Source: Solitalea lacus (GTDB lineage: Bacteria; Bacteroidota; Bacteroidia; Sphingobacteriales; Sphingobacteriaceae). Taken from it: 64,000 nucleotides of DNA. Shown piece by piece: positions 1 to 10,093 of the stretch. Where the stretch lies: positions 3,708,200 to 3,772,199 of the forward strand of contig NZ_CP091740.1 of the NCBI RefSeq assembly GCF_022014595.1, in the 5' to 3' direction. Each line of letters starts with the position of its first letter. The stretch's first letter is position 1. Both the position numbers and the translations under genes were made by a program. A model generated the notes under the pieces. That model searched no databases, was not told the DNA's origin, and saw nothing but the letters and a program-made list of their open reading frames with translations.

Positions 1-1
1 T

Positions 2-442
2 CAATTCACCCAGCTCACCCGGAAATCGATCACTCAACATATCAATGATTTAATAACAGACAGGTTTAAATCGGCAATAAAAAACGAAGAAAAAGAAATG
101 AATGGTGAAAACACACCTTCGATTATTCCGCCAAATGAGGAAGGGAAAATTGTAACGACAGAAGAAGAATTGGAGGCATTTTTTATTGTAAAATCAATTG
201 TAAGATCAAAGATTGGCAGTCATCGGATTGTTCACAGAGATGCACAGTCGTACTTTGCAATTCTTCTAGATGACAATAACAGAAAACCGATATGTAGATT
301 GTATTTCAATGGAAAGAAAAAGTACATAACAACATTCAATGAAGAAAGAAAAGAAATTAAAAGTGAAATTGGTTCATTAGATGACATTTACAACTATTCG
401 GACTTAATTTTAAAATCCATTGATGTTTATTCAAAAAATTAA
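2..442 (+). CDS. HsdR_N-type restriction endonuclease, C-terminal part (cut by window edge)
   Basis: The reading frame is open from base 2, so the N-terminal part lies outside the window; the first internal ATG at 98 is not the real start. The visible 146 residues have a basic helix followed by a segment containing VTTEEELEAFFIVKSIV and then LLDDNNRKPICRLYFNG. This matches the conserved C-terminal domain of the roughly 350-residue Bacteroidota proteins that carry an N-terminal type I restriction HsdR_N-like nuclease domain. The nuclease domain itself cannot be checked here, so the function (DNA cleavage in restriction or defence) rests on family resemblance. A strong hairpin terminator follows within 15 bases of the stop. 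Confidence 0.7.
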   Translation, partial: QFTQLTRKSITQHINDLITDRFKSAIKNEEKEMNGENTPSIIPPNEEGKIVTTEEELEAFFIVKSIVRSKIGSHRIVHRDAQSYFAILLDDNNRKPICRLYFNGKKKYITTFNEERKEIKSEIGSLDDIYNYSDLILKSIDVYSKN

Positions 443-456
443 TTCATTCCTATGTG

Positions 457-495
457 AAAAGACCAGCATCATCGATTGATAATGCTGGTCTTTTT
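457..495 (+). terminator. Rho-independent terminator after restriction gene
   Basis: A 13-bp stem (AAAAGACCAGCAT with its complement ATGCTGGTCTTTT) and a 12-base loop end in a T run. It lies 15 bases after the stop at 442. The bases from 496 to 645 show no gene. Confidence 0.85.
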
Positions 496-645
496 ATGGA
501 GCCCAAAAACTCCTTTCTTTCAGATTCGCAGTCACCCGTCCTTGCCAATCGCTAGTACTTCCTGTCCTCTTGTCCTTCAAACGGGGGACTTTTGAATTTT
601 AACAGCTGCCTCTTATAACCGCAATTCATCCTTGCCGGCAATTGT

Positions 646-1995
646 TTATTTCAGCAGCTCATCAATAGCTTTTGTAACTTCTTTTTCTGAAGGCATTGGT
701 GCGTCCATATCAACAATCTTAAAATCCTTATCAATTAATAAAGTACGTGGGATGCCTACAATATTATAAGCCTGCAATTTAGACCTGTTAATGAGCCATT
801 GACAGCCATCTGCATTCCGGTTTTCCACACTTTTCTTCCACAGGTCTTCGCTATCATCAATTGATAAAGAAACGAAAACCACAGCTGGGTTATCTTTATA
901 TTGTGCTTTTAGGTTTTCAAAATGAGGCATTTCCTGCATACAGGGACCGCACCAGGTAGCCCATAAATCAACATAAATCACTTTTCCCTTCAAGCTGCTC
1001 AAATTCACTTTATTTCCAGCCAAATCAATAGCTGTAAAATCAACAGCTGTGTCTCCCTTTCCAAAAGCCATGAGCTGCCGCAGCATTTTATCGGCGGCAT
1101 TTTTATAGGCAGGGGTTGTAATTTCCGACAATTTGGTTTTGAAGGATGCCAGTTGTTGCTTATTACCTAGTTTTTGCATTTTCCCAACCATCTCACTGGC
1201 CAGGTACCAATCTTTAATTACCTGAACATCATATGGTTTCCCACCCTCCTTTACAATTTCTTCGGCAATATCACGATAAACCACCAGTTTCATAAGCGAG
1301 GCATCCGTAAACCCTTTGGCATACTCCTTTACCTTCGGTAAAATCGCCTTATTATAAGCCTCAGAGAATTTTTTTGCCTCTTCATTCTTCAATTTCAGTT
1401 TACCGATACTGTAGGATTCTCCGACATACAGACTATTGATCAAATCAGCCTTAATACGTGCATTTTCCAGTCGCCTGAATTCGGCAGATACACTGGTAAG
1501 TGATGCCAATTGTTGAGTACGCTGCAGGGCTTTTTCCTCAACAGCGGCTATGGTAGCAGCCGGGCTGTCCTTAACCTGCCTGCCTGCCTCTATAAAAGAT
1601 CCTCCTTTAGGAAAGGGCGTGTTTTTCATGTAATTATTTGCAGCAGCCCCCTTTCCTTCAAAAGAAGCTTTTCGGGGATCTCCCTTATCTATCAAAACGG
1701 TTAAATCATCGCCCGGAGAAAGATAAAGTGCATTTCGGCCCAACCTATAATAATTGGGTGCAGTTGCCTTAAACTTTAGGCTAAAATTACCATTTGCATC
1801 GGGCACTATCATCCGGTCTGAAGAGGGAGGCAACAGGTATTGAAACTCCGACATATCCTCAACTTCTACCTGATTGCTAAAGCCCTCCAACTGACCCTTC
1901 AACGTAATCCAACCTGCCTTTTGTTGTGCTGATGCACTAATGGTGGTTAGTACTCCAAAACAAAATAAAGCGATAAATATTCTAGTTATTTTCAT
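646..1995 (-). CDS. TlpA-family exported thioredoxin-like protein
   Basis: A secreted or membrane-anchored thiol-disulfide oxidoreductase. It has a signal peptide ending near SASAQQ, then a beta-rich DUF4369-like region, a helical middle, and a C-terminal thioredoxin domain with WCGPC (Cys 356 and 359 counted from the longer start) and a cis-Pro in GIPR (about 423). TlpA and ResA relatives reduce or rearrange disulfides outside the cytoplasm. An in-frame ATG at 2016 would add seven residues (MALKQLE); I chose 1995 because the signal peptide is then canonical. The start overlaps the upstream gene by 14 bases, so the two are translationally coupled. It is the last gene of the SusC/SusD locus. 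Its substrate is unknown. Confidence 0.85.
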   Translation of the reverse strand: MKITRIFIALFCFGVLTTISASAQQKAGWITLKGQLEGFSNQVEVEDMSEFQYLLPPSSDRMIVPDANGNFSLKFKATAPNYYRLGRNALYLSPGDDLTVLIDKGDPRKASFEGKGAAANNYMKNTPFPKGGSFIEAGRQVKDSPAATIAAVEEKALQRTQQLASLTSVSAEFRRLENARIKADLINSLYVGESYSIGKLKLKNEEAKKFSEAYNKAILPKVKEYAKGFTDASLMKLVVYRDIAEEIVKEGGKPYDVQVIKDWYLASEMVGKMQKLGNKQQLASFKTKLSEITTPAYKNAADKMLRQLMAFGKGDTAVDFTAIDLAGNKVNLSSLKGKVIYVDLWATWCGPCMQEMPHFENLKAQYKDNPAVVFVSLSIDDSEDLWKKSVENRNADGCQWLINRSKLQAYNIVGIPRTLLIDKDFKIVDMDAPMPSEKEVTKAIDELLK

Positions 1996-3541
1996 TTCCA
2001 GCTGTTTTAGTGCCATTTGACAATAGAGTATTGATCATTAACTCCAGTTCATCCTCATTGTCTCCATCCGTTCTGAAATTAGAGAAGATAAGTCGGCCAT
2101 CCTGGTCGATAAGGAAATTCACGGGTGCTGCTCTCCCGTTATCCAAATTCCCTTTTTCTCTGCCTTTTACATCCTCCAATGGTGTAAAGCTATAACCACT
2201 GCTTTTCATAAAGGGAACTACGTAGTCGTTTTGTTCGGATGCGATATTGATGCCGACATAAGCCAAATCCTGGCCTTTAAATTTTCTGACCACGTTTTCA
2301 AAATGAGGAAATTCACCACGGCATGGGCCGCATCCCGGAAACCAGTAGGTAAGCAATACCACTTTACCTTTGTAATCGGCCAGTGATTTATTACCGGTAT
2401 TAAGGTATTGTTTTAAGGTAAAAGGAGTGGCTGGTTTAGCTAAAGCACTTAAACGCTTCCAAATATCAGCATCAACCTGACCACTATTTTTACCCAGCTC
2501 GTTTCCATAAGTTGTTATTACCGATTTTAGTTTAGGGGAAGGGCTTTTGGCAAATGCCACGATCAGGCTATCATAGGCCGCGCTGGTTTTACCTGCAATA
2601 TGATCAGCCTCGGCTTTTAGCAAAAGTAGTTCTTTGTTAAAGCCACTGTATCTAGGAAGCTTAACCTGACTTAAAAGAGCCTGGGCCTCGTTTGCTTTTT
2701 TCTGACTCATTAATTTCCTTGCTTCAACCAGGTTTTGAGCCTGCACGGCAAGATTTGTCCATTCCTTGTCATCCTTTTTATCCTTTTTCATTTCCTGTGC
2801 CAACTCAACTGCCTTTTGAGGATTCTCAGAAAGGAGGATATTGAAATAAGAAGACATCCCGCTTGACGACCAATTGAATTTAGCAGGCGAATAACTGGTA
2901 CGTAAAAGCTCAAAATACTTCATTTTATCCTCAACATTCTTTGATCTGGCTCCAAGCCAGTATAAGGCCTGCGCTCCCCTTTCATGCTCAGGGAATTTTT
3001 TAGCAACAGCAAGGCTCAAGGCTACATATTTTGCCGGATCAATCTCACTGAACGAATAAGCATAGTAAAAAGCAAATCTGGGGTCTGACGGATCAGAAGC
3101 TACTGCCTTTGCCAGGTAATCTCTACCTGCAGCAAAATCGCCCCAACGTTCAGCATCAATCCATAAGCCTCCCCAGGCTTCTGTAAACTTCGGATTAAGT
3201 TCTACCGCCTTTAACAAATAAGGCTTGGCTTTGGGGCTCTCCTGATCTTCATAGGCTTTTCCCAGAGCGTAAGGAACCGCAGCAGATTTTGGATATTTCT
3301 TCATCCACTGGGCGTATTGCTTTTCAAGCTCCGTACTTTCAAACCCCACAGCATTGATATAAGCCTGATGTACCTTAAGGCTATCAGGAGTTTTCTCTAC
3401 TGCCGCACGGAGTATTGCTAATTCGGCCTTATCGGTAACAGTTGCAGATTTCGTATGCTGTGCAAATCCTTTAGATATATTGATCGAAAAAATGATGGCA
3501 AGGGTTAGGATCCCGCCAAGTTTTATTTTATTTAAGTTCAT
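1982..3541 (-). CDS. Exported TPR protein with C-terminal thioredoxin-like domain
   Basis: 519 residues: a signal peptide (to about GFAQH, residue 28), a long run of TPR-like helical repeats (about 35-345), then an AhpC/TSA-type redoxin domain with the active-site motif GCGPC (Cys 404 and 407) and an APVNFLID strand carrying the cis-Pro. The usual Trp before the first Cys is replaced by Gly. TPR arrays bind proteins, so a redox partner on an exported complex is plausible (inference). It sits between susD, from which it is separated by 86 bases with a hairpin, and the TlpA gene, which it overlaps. Pairs of thioredoxin-fold genes after susCD are common in Sphingobacteriales. Confidence 0.85.
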   Translation of the reverse strand: MNLNKIKLGGILTLAIIFSINISKGFAQHTKSATVTDKAELAILRAAVEKTPDSLKVHQAYINAVGFESTELEKQYAQWMKKYPKSAAVPYALGKAYEDQESPKAKPYLLKAVELNPKFTEAWGGLWIDAERWGDFAAGRDYLAKAVASDPSDPRFAFYYAYSFSEIDPAKYVALSLAVAKKFPEHERGAQALYWLGARSKNVEDKMKYFELLRTSYSPAKFNWSSSGMSSYFNILLSENPQKAVELAQEMKKDKKDDKEWTNLAVQAQNLVEARKLMSQKKANEAQALLSQVKLPRYSGFNKELLLLKAEADHIAGKTSAAYDSLIVAFAKSPSPKLKSVITTYGNELGKNSGQVDADIWKRLSALAKPATPFTLKQYLNTGNKSLADYKGKVVLLTYWFPGCGPCRGEFPHFENVVRKFKGQDLAYVGINIASEQNDYVVPFMKSSGYSFTPLEDVKGREKGNLDNGRAAPVNFLIDQDGRLIFSNFRTDGDNEDELELMINTLLSNGTKTAGNENN

Positions 3542-3561
3542 GATTATTTTTTAAAGGATAA

Positions 3562-3613
3562 AAGGAGGCTGCCACATAAGCCTAATGACTGGCATGTGCC
3601 TAGAGACAGCCTC
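3562..3613 (-). terminator. Hairpin between susD and the TPR-thioredoxin gene
   Basis: On the minus strand GAGGCTGTC pairs with GGCAGCCTC (one wobble) around a long loop, followed by CTTTTATCCTTT. It could be a weak terminator or attenuator that lowers expression of the two thioredoxin genes relative to susCD, or an mRNA 3'-end stabiliser after processing. The T tract is interrupted, so the role is uncertain. Confidence 0.5.
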
Positions 3614-3627
3614 TAAAACATTTTTAA

Positions 3628-5163
3628 TTAATAGCTATTTTGTTCAATAGCACTGTTACTCGAAATAATTTCGGTACGAGGAATTGGAGCCGCATAGCGT
3701 CTCGAGTTTTTAGGCAAGGTATAGGTTTTAGCTGTTTCACTAAACGACACCGAAGAAGCCGTAAAAGGATAAAACGATCTGGTTAAAACCACATCATCAT
3801 TCGGATCATCATTATTATTATACCTGCGGATATCAAACCAGCGCTGAACGAAGGGCATTTCACGCCTTCTCTCTTCAATCACCTTTTTAATAGCATCGTC
3901 TTTACCCGAAGCTACAAGGTTGACCCATGCACCCGGCTTCAGACGTTTGGCCCGTAATATATTAAGAGTAGCCATAGCCCCGCTCGGGTCATTTGACCTG
4001 GCTTGTGCTTCTGCTTTGGTTAACAATACTTCGGCTACGGTAGGACCGGAAGGAATTTTGTCTTTAAAAAAGAAAATGTATCCTGGGTAATCGTAAGAGG
4101 GCTTTGTCATACCTCTATCATATGAATAACCTTCAACCATATGATATTGATACCTTAGGTCATGGTCTTTATCATACAGGTTAAGCAAATCCTGACTAGG
4201 TATGTACCACCATGAACCATGGTTCAGCATCCTGAAATATAAAAACTCCTTCCATCCAACCATATCGGTCTGATCTGTTTGGTTATCATGAGTATATGGA
4301 TACTTTAGCACCACGGTTTGTGCTGTTGGCGTACCGGAGTTAATGGTGATAGACTGATCTTTCCCATACTTCATCTCCGTATTGTAATCCACCAGTGTGC
4401 TATACTCTGCCAGCGCCGCGTTAGCATGCTCAATAGCCTTAGCATTGTTGTTACGGTTTAAATAATAGCGTGCTGCAAAAGCATTTACTCCTGCTTTACT
4501 TGCCCTCCAATGGCGCCTGCCATTTTGAATTAAGCTTACTGGTGTTTTTAAGGCTTCAACCAAATCAGCTTCAATTAACTGATACACCTTCTCCAGGGGC
4601 TGTCTGGCTAATGGCTCCTCAAAACTGGTAGAGGTTTTTATAGGAAGCCCTGCCTCATTCTTATTCTGTTCGGTATAAGGTAGGCAATAGGTATTTGCCA
4701 GTTCCCAATAGCTGTATGCCCTTATAAAATGTGCATCCGCTTTAATAATGGCCTTTTCAGCATCCGTTCCGGTAACCTTATCAACATTGTTCAGCGCCAG
4801 GTTTGCCGTAAAAATCTTCTTGTATTCACCACTCCAAAAACTCTCCCTGGTATCATCAGGCAGGTATTGCGTATCCCAAAGCATAAATTGGAATGTTGCC
4901 ATGGATGAAAAAACTCCCCGGCCTGCATTGTACAGATCAGTGGTTAAACCATAATCATCGGTACTGTAAATATTCGTCCTACTCTCTTCTGTATAAAAAC
5001 TATTCTGGTTGTTTAGCAACGCATCTAACTGGGCTGTGGTCTTTACCACCAACGAGCTGGTTTTTGACGGAGGTTCCTCTAAAAATTTCTCACACGAAGG
5101 AAGTAAGAAGGTAATTGTCGCTAAACACAAATATTTTGCAATGAATTTATATGTATTATTCAT
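3628..5163 (-). CDS. SusD/RagB-family nutrient-binding outer membrane lipoprotein
   Basis: 511 residues with a lipoprotein signal: hydrophobic stretch, then LLPSC with the lipid-modified Cys near residue 24, followed by the EKFLEEPP segment typical of SusD proteins. The N-terminal TPR-like SusD domain and the C-terminal RagB/SusD region (RRREMPFVQRWFDIRRYN near the end) are both present. SusD proteins sit on the cell surface as a lid over the SusC channel and bind oligosaccharides or peptides. The gene begins 11 bases after susC stops, as usual for the pair. No glycoside hydrolase or peptidase lies next to it, so the ligand cannot be inferred. Confidence 0.93.
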   Translation of the reverse strand: MNNTYKFIAKYLCLATITFLLPSCEKFLEEPPSKTSSLVVKTTAQLDALLNNQNSFYTEESRTNIYSTDDYGLTTDLYNAGRGVFSSMATFQFMLWDTQYLPDDTRESFWSGEYKKIFTANLALNNVDKVTGTDAEKAIIKADAHFIRAYSYWELANTYCLPYTEQNKNEAGLPIKTSTSFEEPLARQPLEKVYQLIEADLVEALKTPVSLIQNGRRHWRASKAGVNAFAARYYLNRNNNAKAIEHANAALAEYSTLVDYNTEMKYGKDQSITINSGTPTAQTVVLKYPYTHDNQTDQTDMVGWKEFLYFRMLNHGSWWYIPSQDLLNLYDKDHDLRYQYHMVEGYSYDRGMTKPSYDYPGYIFFFKDKIPSGPTVAEVLLTKAEAQARSNDPSGAMATLNILRAKRLKPGAWVNLVASGKDDAIKKVIEERRREMPFVQRWFDIRRYNNNDDPNDDVVLTRSFYPFTASSVSFSETAKTYTLPKNSRRYAAPIPRTEIISSNSAIEQNSY

Positions 5164-5174
5164 GATCTTGCTAG

Positions 5175-8100
5175 TTAAAATTCACACTTTAAACCTAATG
5201 ATAACCTTGGTTGTGGCTTTAACGTCCCCATCGGATACTCAGGATCTTCACCTGCATTATTTGACACCAGGGTAAATAAATCGTTGCCTTGTGCAAACAC
5301 CTGTAAACGACTCATATTAAACCTGGTTAACAAACGGTTAGGTATGTTATAGCTTAAGCTCACCTCCTGCATCCTGATGTGCGAAGCACTTTCTATCAAA
5401 TAGCTTAAGCTTTGGTGAAAGCGATCCCAGAAATAATATCTTGGCTCTATTAAGTTTTGAGGAAGGGGCACAATATTCATCGCATCACTATTCATCACCT
5501 CCGTAATCTTCTTGTTTGGCAATACCCTTCCGGTCCAGGTTGGCGGATAGTTGAAGCCCATTCTCTGGAACTTATGTCCGAATTTACCAGTTATAATAAA
5601 CGATAAATCGAAATCATAGATTTTAAAAGAGTTGATGAATCCAAGGGTATATGGGGCCACTGCAGTTCCCATATTCAGCAGATAATTCCTTCCATCGCCG
5701 GGCGTAAAAGCGCCAAAATCATATAATGTACCATTTGCGCCATAAACCATAGGCTGCTTATTTTGCATACCGGCATATTTAAACCTCCAAAGGGAGTTTG
5801 CATCCATACCTTCAACATACGCCCCAGTTCCACCGGCGGTAAGTGTTGATGCGGCATAATTAGCTACAAACAGGTTGGTAATTCTGTTCCTGTTATAAGA
5901 GAAATTAAGGTTTCCTCGCCAAACAATGTCATTATTTTTAATGCTTTGAGAGGTTCCCAGCTCCAGCTCTATCCCCCTGTTATTCATTTCGGCATTGTTT
6001 AGTTTTTGACTGGTGGTTCCGTTTACTGCCGGAATAGACAATGTGGCAATCAGATCTTTGCCAGATTTGTTGTATACATCAACCTTTCCGTATAGTTTTC
6101 CCTGAAATAAGGAATAATCTAATCCTAAATTCCATGTACCCGTTTTTTCCCATCTTAAACTTGGGTTACCAAAGCTGGATACTGTTGCAGTAATGTCGCC
6201 GGTATAGGTATTAGGAATTGCACCCATGGCAATTAATGGACGGAAAGAGGTACTTCTGTCAACGTTCCCATTATAACCGTAGGTTGCTCTTACATTTAAC
6301 CTGTCTAACCATAAAATACCCTGCATAAAACTTTCCTTACCGAGCTGCCATCCTAAGCCTAACGACCAGAATGGTGCGTAACGGTACGATGGATCTTCTG
6401 TGATCAGATTGGACGCATCGGTACGGACACTTCCTGACAAGGTATATTTATCCTTAAAGGTATAAGCTGTATTAGCGAATAAAGAGAAATATCGCTCAGT
6501 GCCATAGCTGTAGCTATTGGAATAACCAAAGGTTTGGTTACTACCCAGCCAATTTTTGATAGGGAAAAATGTACCTCCCGGCCCATTGGGCAAAGTACCT
6601 ACGCTAAGTGTTTGCTCGTTGAAGCCGTAAGTAGTTGGGTTCCCAAATGTTTCAGCGATGATATTGTTGATTTCTGAGCCCCCTGCAAAATTCACTTCAT
6701 GTTTTTCTCCAAACCTTCGGTTAAAGTTTAACTGGTTCCTGAAGTTATAAGTCTCTGTTCTTACTCTGTTCTGGTTCAGCACTCCCCCTTTGGGCAAGTT
6801 TAAGGTAATCTTATTGGTTACCTGATCCCATGTAACCGCTGTATTCACCGCATTTCTTACCTGGAATGTATTATCATTAAAAATACTTTTATTAGAAGTA
6901 TTAAACAGCTCATACTGAACCTTGCTATCGAATGAAAGACCTTTAATAATTTTGAATCTCAAACCTGCTTGCAAACGCGTGTTCAGCTGTTCAGAAGTAA
7001 CTTTTCGATTGGCGATCTCCTGAATGGGGTTGTAAGTCCAGTCAGCATAAGGGAACCGAGTTGTTGGCACGAAACGGTTTAAAATAGGTTTATAATACCT
7101 GGAGATATCGGTAAGAGACCCGTCATCATTCCTTAGCATTTCGTAGGGAGCAATAGCTTGTATGTCACTCAGAGCAACGCCATTATTATTCACCTGATTA
7201 TAATTTGCTAAAGCAGCGAAATTAAACTCCATCCATTTGAAAACATCCGTTATACCTCTATAGTTAAAGGTGTATTTTTTGTTAGTTGTTCCCTTAAAGT
7301 TTGATTTGGTATCTTCATAAAGTAACGACATATTGTTACTCATTTTTCCAGAAGAGCCTGACAGGGTCAAATTGTATTGCTGGGTTAAGGGGTTTGTCAA
7401 TAACTCATCAGCAATCTGGTCCTTATTGCTTTGATTTCGGTATTTAGCTAAACTTGCATCGCGCTCATCGGCTGTAATAAAACCCAGCAAATATTCATTT
7501 AATGCCGTAGTACCCGGCGACCATTGATAACCAACATAAGAAAGCGAACCAGGGTTGGTCTGTGCACTCCAGTTTCCAAATGATTGCATTTCATAGTCAA
7601 TAGTTTGAGCAGAAGTAGCAAGAGGGTTTACATAATCAAGATTAAGTTTACTTGCAACTTTAACAAATGATGAAAAATCAACCTTAAGAGGCATCCCTCT
7701 TTTAGCTATCTTAGTTACCACTACAATCACTCCATTAGCTGATTTGGCCCCCCAAATGGATGCGGCAGCAGCATCTTTCAGAATGGTAACACTCTCAATA
7801 TCATTAGGATTTATGGTACTAAAATCTCCCTGTATAGGAAATCCATCAACCACTACCAGTGGTCTTGCATTTAATGGATTCAAACTGGTCTGCCCCCTGA
7901 TCTCAAATTTTGGATTACCATCAGCATCTAAAGTGGCCTGCATACCCGCCGTAGTTCCAATCAACCTTTGCGCAATATTGGTAGTTGGTTTATCAAGCTG
8001 ATCTTTTGAAACCACATTAAAGGCGCCTGTTGCCCTTTCTTTAGAAAGTGTTTGATAACCAGTGCTTACTATAGTTACTTTTTCTAATTCAGAAGGGGAA

Positions 8101-8714
8101 ATAGCCATAGTAATTGTAAAGTCACGTGTCTTTCCTACATTAACTTCTTTGGTTTTGTATCCAATGAAAGTGATCACCAAAACGGAACTTTCGTCAATAT
8201 TCTTGAGCGCAAATTCACCTTTAGCATCAGTGTTAGTCACTTTGCTACTACCTTTAACTAAAATTGTAGCACCGGTAAGAGGCTGGCCAGTTTCATCAAA
8301 TACGCGACCCTTTATATCCACAGTTTGAATAAGCTCTACCAGGTTTTCAGGCAAAGATTTTTCCTTTACAATAACTGTATTTTGCAGAATGGTATAGGTA
8401 AATGGTTGATCCTTGAAACAAAAATCAAGCACTTCTTCTAGTTCTGCATTTTTAACATTCACGGTTACCCGATTAGCATTTTTGAGAAGGTTAACATTAT
8501 AAATAAAATCGTAACCGCTTTGAGCTCGAATGTCTTTAATGATTAAGTTGAGGGCAACATTATTCTTATTAATGGTAATTTTTTGTGCAAATCCATTTGC
8601 ACTTACCTGAAGAAATGAAATAGTTAACAGTATAATAATCAGCCTCACAACCAACAATATTTTATTTAGCGCACAAGAATAATAAACACGCCGAATACTT
8701 GTATAAATATTCAT
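5175..8714 (-). CDS. SusC/RagA-family TonB-dependent outer membrane transporter with STN domain
   Basis: 1179 residues. Order: signal peptide (cleavage near NGFAQK, about 45), an STN domain (about 50-110) that talks to FecR-type anti-sigma factors, a CarboxypepD_reg-like beta-sandwich (about 128-210), a plug domain (about 230-340, with VVVDGFPI and ILKDAAAASIWG motifs) and a C-terminal beta-barrel ending in an aromatic residue (LGLKCEF). It imports its substrate across the outer membrane using TonB energy. The STN domain and the fecR gene upstream mark it as a self-regulated transducer: substrate binding is passed to FecR and then the sigma factor. The start ATG fits the usual long SusC leader. 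Confidence 0.95.
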   Translation of the reverse strand: MNIYTSIRRVYYSCALNKILLVVRLIIILLTISFLQVSANGFAQKITINKNNVALNLIIKDIRAQSGYDFIYNVNLLKNANRVTVNVKNAELEEVLDFCFKDQPFTYTILQNTVIVKEKSLPENLVELIQTVDIKGRVFDETGQPLTGATILVKGSSKVTNTDAKGEFALKNIDESSVLVITFIGYKTKEVNVGKTRDFTITMAISPSELEKVTIVSTGYQTLSKERATGAFNVVSKDQLDKPTTNIAQRLIGTTAGMQATLDADGNPKFEIRGQTSLNPLNARPLVVVDGFPIQGDFSTINPNDIESVTILKDAAAASIWGAKSANGVIVVVTKIAKRGMPLKVDFSSFVKVASKLNLDYVNPLATSAQTIDYEMQSFGNWSAQTNPGSLSYVGYQWSPGTTALNEYLLGFITADERDASLAKYRNQSNKDQIADELLTNPLTQQYNLTLSGSSGKMSNNMSLLYEDTKSNFKGTTNKKYTFNYRGITDVFKWMEFNFAALANYNQVNNNGVALSDIQAIAPYEMLRNDDGSLTDISRYYKPILNRFVPTTRFPYADWTYNPIQEIANRKVTSEQLNTRLQAGLRFKIIKGLSFDSKVQYELFNTSNKSIFNDNTFQVRNAVNTAVTWDQVTNKITLNLPKGGVLNQNRVRTETYNFRNQLNFNRRFGEKHEVNFAGGSEINNIIAETFGNPTTYGFNEQTLSVGTLPNGPGGTFFPIKNWLGSNQTFGYSNSYSYGTERYFSLFANTAYTFKDKYTLSGSVRTDASNLITEDPSYRYAPFWSLGLGWQLGKESFMQGILWLDRLNVRATYGYNGNVDRSTSFRPLIAMGAIPNTYTGDITATVSSFGNPSLRWEKTGTWNLGLDYSLFQGKLYGKVDVYNKSGKDLIATLSIPAVNGTTSQKLNNAEMNNRGIELELGTSQSIKNNDIVWRGNLNFSYNRNRITNLFVANYAASTLTAGGTGAYVEGMDANSLWRFKYAGMQNKQPMVYGANGTLYDFGAFTPGDGRNYLLNMGTAVAPYTLGFINSFKIYDFDLSFIITGKFGHKFQRMGFNYPPTWTGRVLPNKKITEVMNSDAMNIVPLPQNLIEPRYYFWDRFHQSLSYLIESASHIRMQEVSLSYNIPNRLLTRFNMSRLQVFAQGNDLFTLVSNNAGEDPEYPMGTLKPQPRLSLGLKCEF

Positions 8715-8729
8715 ACATTTACATGGATT

Positions 8730-8737
8730 GGGTTAGT
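8730..8737 (-). promoter_or_regulatory. ACTAACCC motif, copy 2 (before susC)
   Basis: ACTAACCC on the minus strand, 15 bases before the susC start codon. The following bases (CCAT, then TAAA, then TG) also match copy 1 in front of fecR. Its closeness to the start codon argues against a plain -35 element, and an operator or translation-related role is possible. Confidence 0.35.
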
Positions 8738-8794
8738 AAAATTTTGTTTAAATCATTATTTTTTCCCGAAAGTTTCAGGAATTAAGCCCATCAT

Positions 8795-8827
8795 TAGCCA
8801 GGAGTGGGTCGAAGCATTTCCTGGCTA
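8795..8827 (-). other. Stem-loop in fecR-susC intergenic region
   Basis: A perfect 9-bp stem (TAGCCAGGA with TCCTGGCTA) around a 15-base loop, between fecR and susC. No T run follows on the minus strand, so it is not a standard terminator. It may mark an RNA-processing or stability site between the weakly expressed regulator genes and the strongly expressed susCD pair (inference). Confidence 0.45.
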
Positions 8828-8848
8828 TTTAAGCTTATCGTTAAAGAA

Positions 8849-10027
8849 TTATTTCATAACGATAACCCTCCTTCCTTCAATTTTGAAATGAACATTACCA
8901 GCAGCCTCAATTACCTTCAACACATCACTAATGCTTTTTGAACGAGAGATTTCTGCAGCAAAGACTAGTTCAGGGGATATTTTGGTTTGGTAAATAATAT
9001 CTACATCATACCATCGAGAAAGCTTAGTAAGTATGCTTTCCAAACCTTCATTAAATTTAAAGTATCCGTTTTTCCAGGCAATTACTTCTTCAAGATCTAC
9101 ACCTTGATTGATTTGTATTGAATTGCCTATTATATTGATTTGCTCACCCGGCTTTAATATTTGTGTATTGCCAGTTGATTTTGCAATCACTCTAACCGAA
9201 CCCTCTAGCAAAGTAGTTTTAACAAACTTATCATCAGGATAATTGCTAATGTTAAAATGAGTGCCTAATACCTCTACTTCTTGACCTTCGCTTTCAACAA
9301 TAAAAGGATGGACCTTGTCTTTTGTTACTTCAAAATAACCTTCTCCTTTAAGCTTTACCTTACGCACCCCTCCTTCCATTAGAGATGCAGAATAAGTTAA
9401 ACTCGAAGCAGCGTTAATCCAAGCCTTGCTTTTATCGGGTAATATTAAGATATAGGTTTGACCATTAGCTGTGGTTAGCGTATTGACTCTGTTAATATCA
9501 TTTTCATCTGCTTTAACTTCATACACCAGCTGTCCTTCTGCATTCTTAGAGATACTAATACCTGCTTCCTTCGCTAATTCTCCTTTAATGGCATTTGTTA
9601 GATTAATCTTTTTGCCATTAGAAAGTGTTAAGGTTGCACCAACTTTACCTGGTACAATATCAACTTTACTAGCTGTCTGTAAAGTTGGATTGGTAAATTT
9701 GCTTTTATAGTAAATAAGCCCAACACCAACAATAATAGCAGCTGCTGCTGAAATGGCTGCAATGCGTAGCCAAAGAATATTATTTTTCTTTTGAACAGGT
9801 TTACTGCCTTCAAATATTTTATCAAGTATCAAATCCTTTTGAGCTGTAGTTATTCCTTTCTCATCCTGATAATCTTTTTTAAAGGCTTCAACAAGCAGTA
9901 TTTCCAAATCTGCAATGTAAATAGGATCATTTACATAATCCCAAAGCTCATCTTTTTCCAGCGTTGTGGCTTTGTCCTCAAAATACAGATCTAGCAAAAC
10001 TTGCAGTCTTGAATTGGTATCTTTCAT
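8849..10027 (-). CDS. FecR-family anti-sigma factor
   Basis: 392 residues: an N-terminal cytoplasmic sigma-binding region (about 1-85), one membrane segment (about 86-107, rich in Ile, Ala and Val), a periplasmic FecR domain (about 140-300, with ANGQTYILILPDKS and PFIVESEGQEVEVLGTHFN) and a C-terminal DUF4974 domain (about 310-392) typical of Bacteroidota FecR proteins. It holds the ECF sigma factor inactive until the SusC STN domain signals substrate. The neighbours fit: sigma gene 168 bases upstream, susC 134 bases downstream, all on one strand. A copy of the ACTAACCC motif lies about 67 bases before the start. Confidence 0.93.
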   Translation of the reverse strand: MKDTNSRLQVLLDLYFEDKATTLEKDELWDYVNDPIYIADLEILLVEAFKKDYQDEKGITTAQKDLILDKIFEGSKPVQKKNNILWLRIAAISAAAAIIVGVGLIYYKSKFTNPTLQTASKVDIVPGKVGATLTLSNGKKINLTNAIKGELAKEAGISISKNAEGQLVYEVKADENDINRVNTLTTANGQTYILILPDKSKAWINAASSLTYSASLMEGGVRKVKLKGEGYFEVTKDKVHPFIVESEGQEVEVLGTHFNISNYPDDKFVKTTLLEGSVRVIAKSTGNTQILKPGEQINIIGNSIQINQGVDLEEVIAWKNGYFKFNEGLESILTKLSRWYDVDIIYQTKISPELVFAAEISRSKSISDVLKVIEAAGNVHFKIEGRRVIVMK

Positions 10028-10093
10028 TCGTATTCAAACTAAACTAGAGTAATTTAACCCTATATTAATACAGACACCATTTTTAAATGGCTA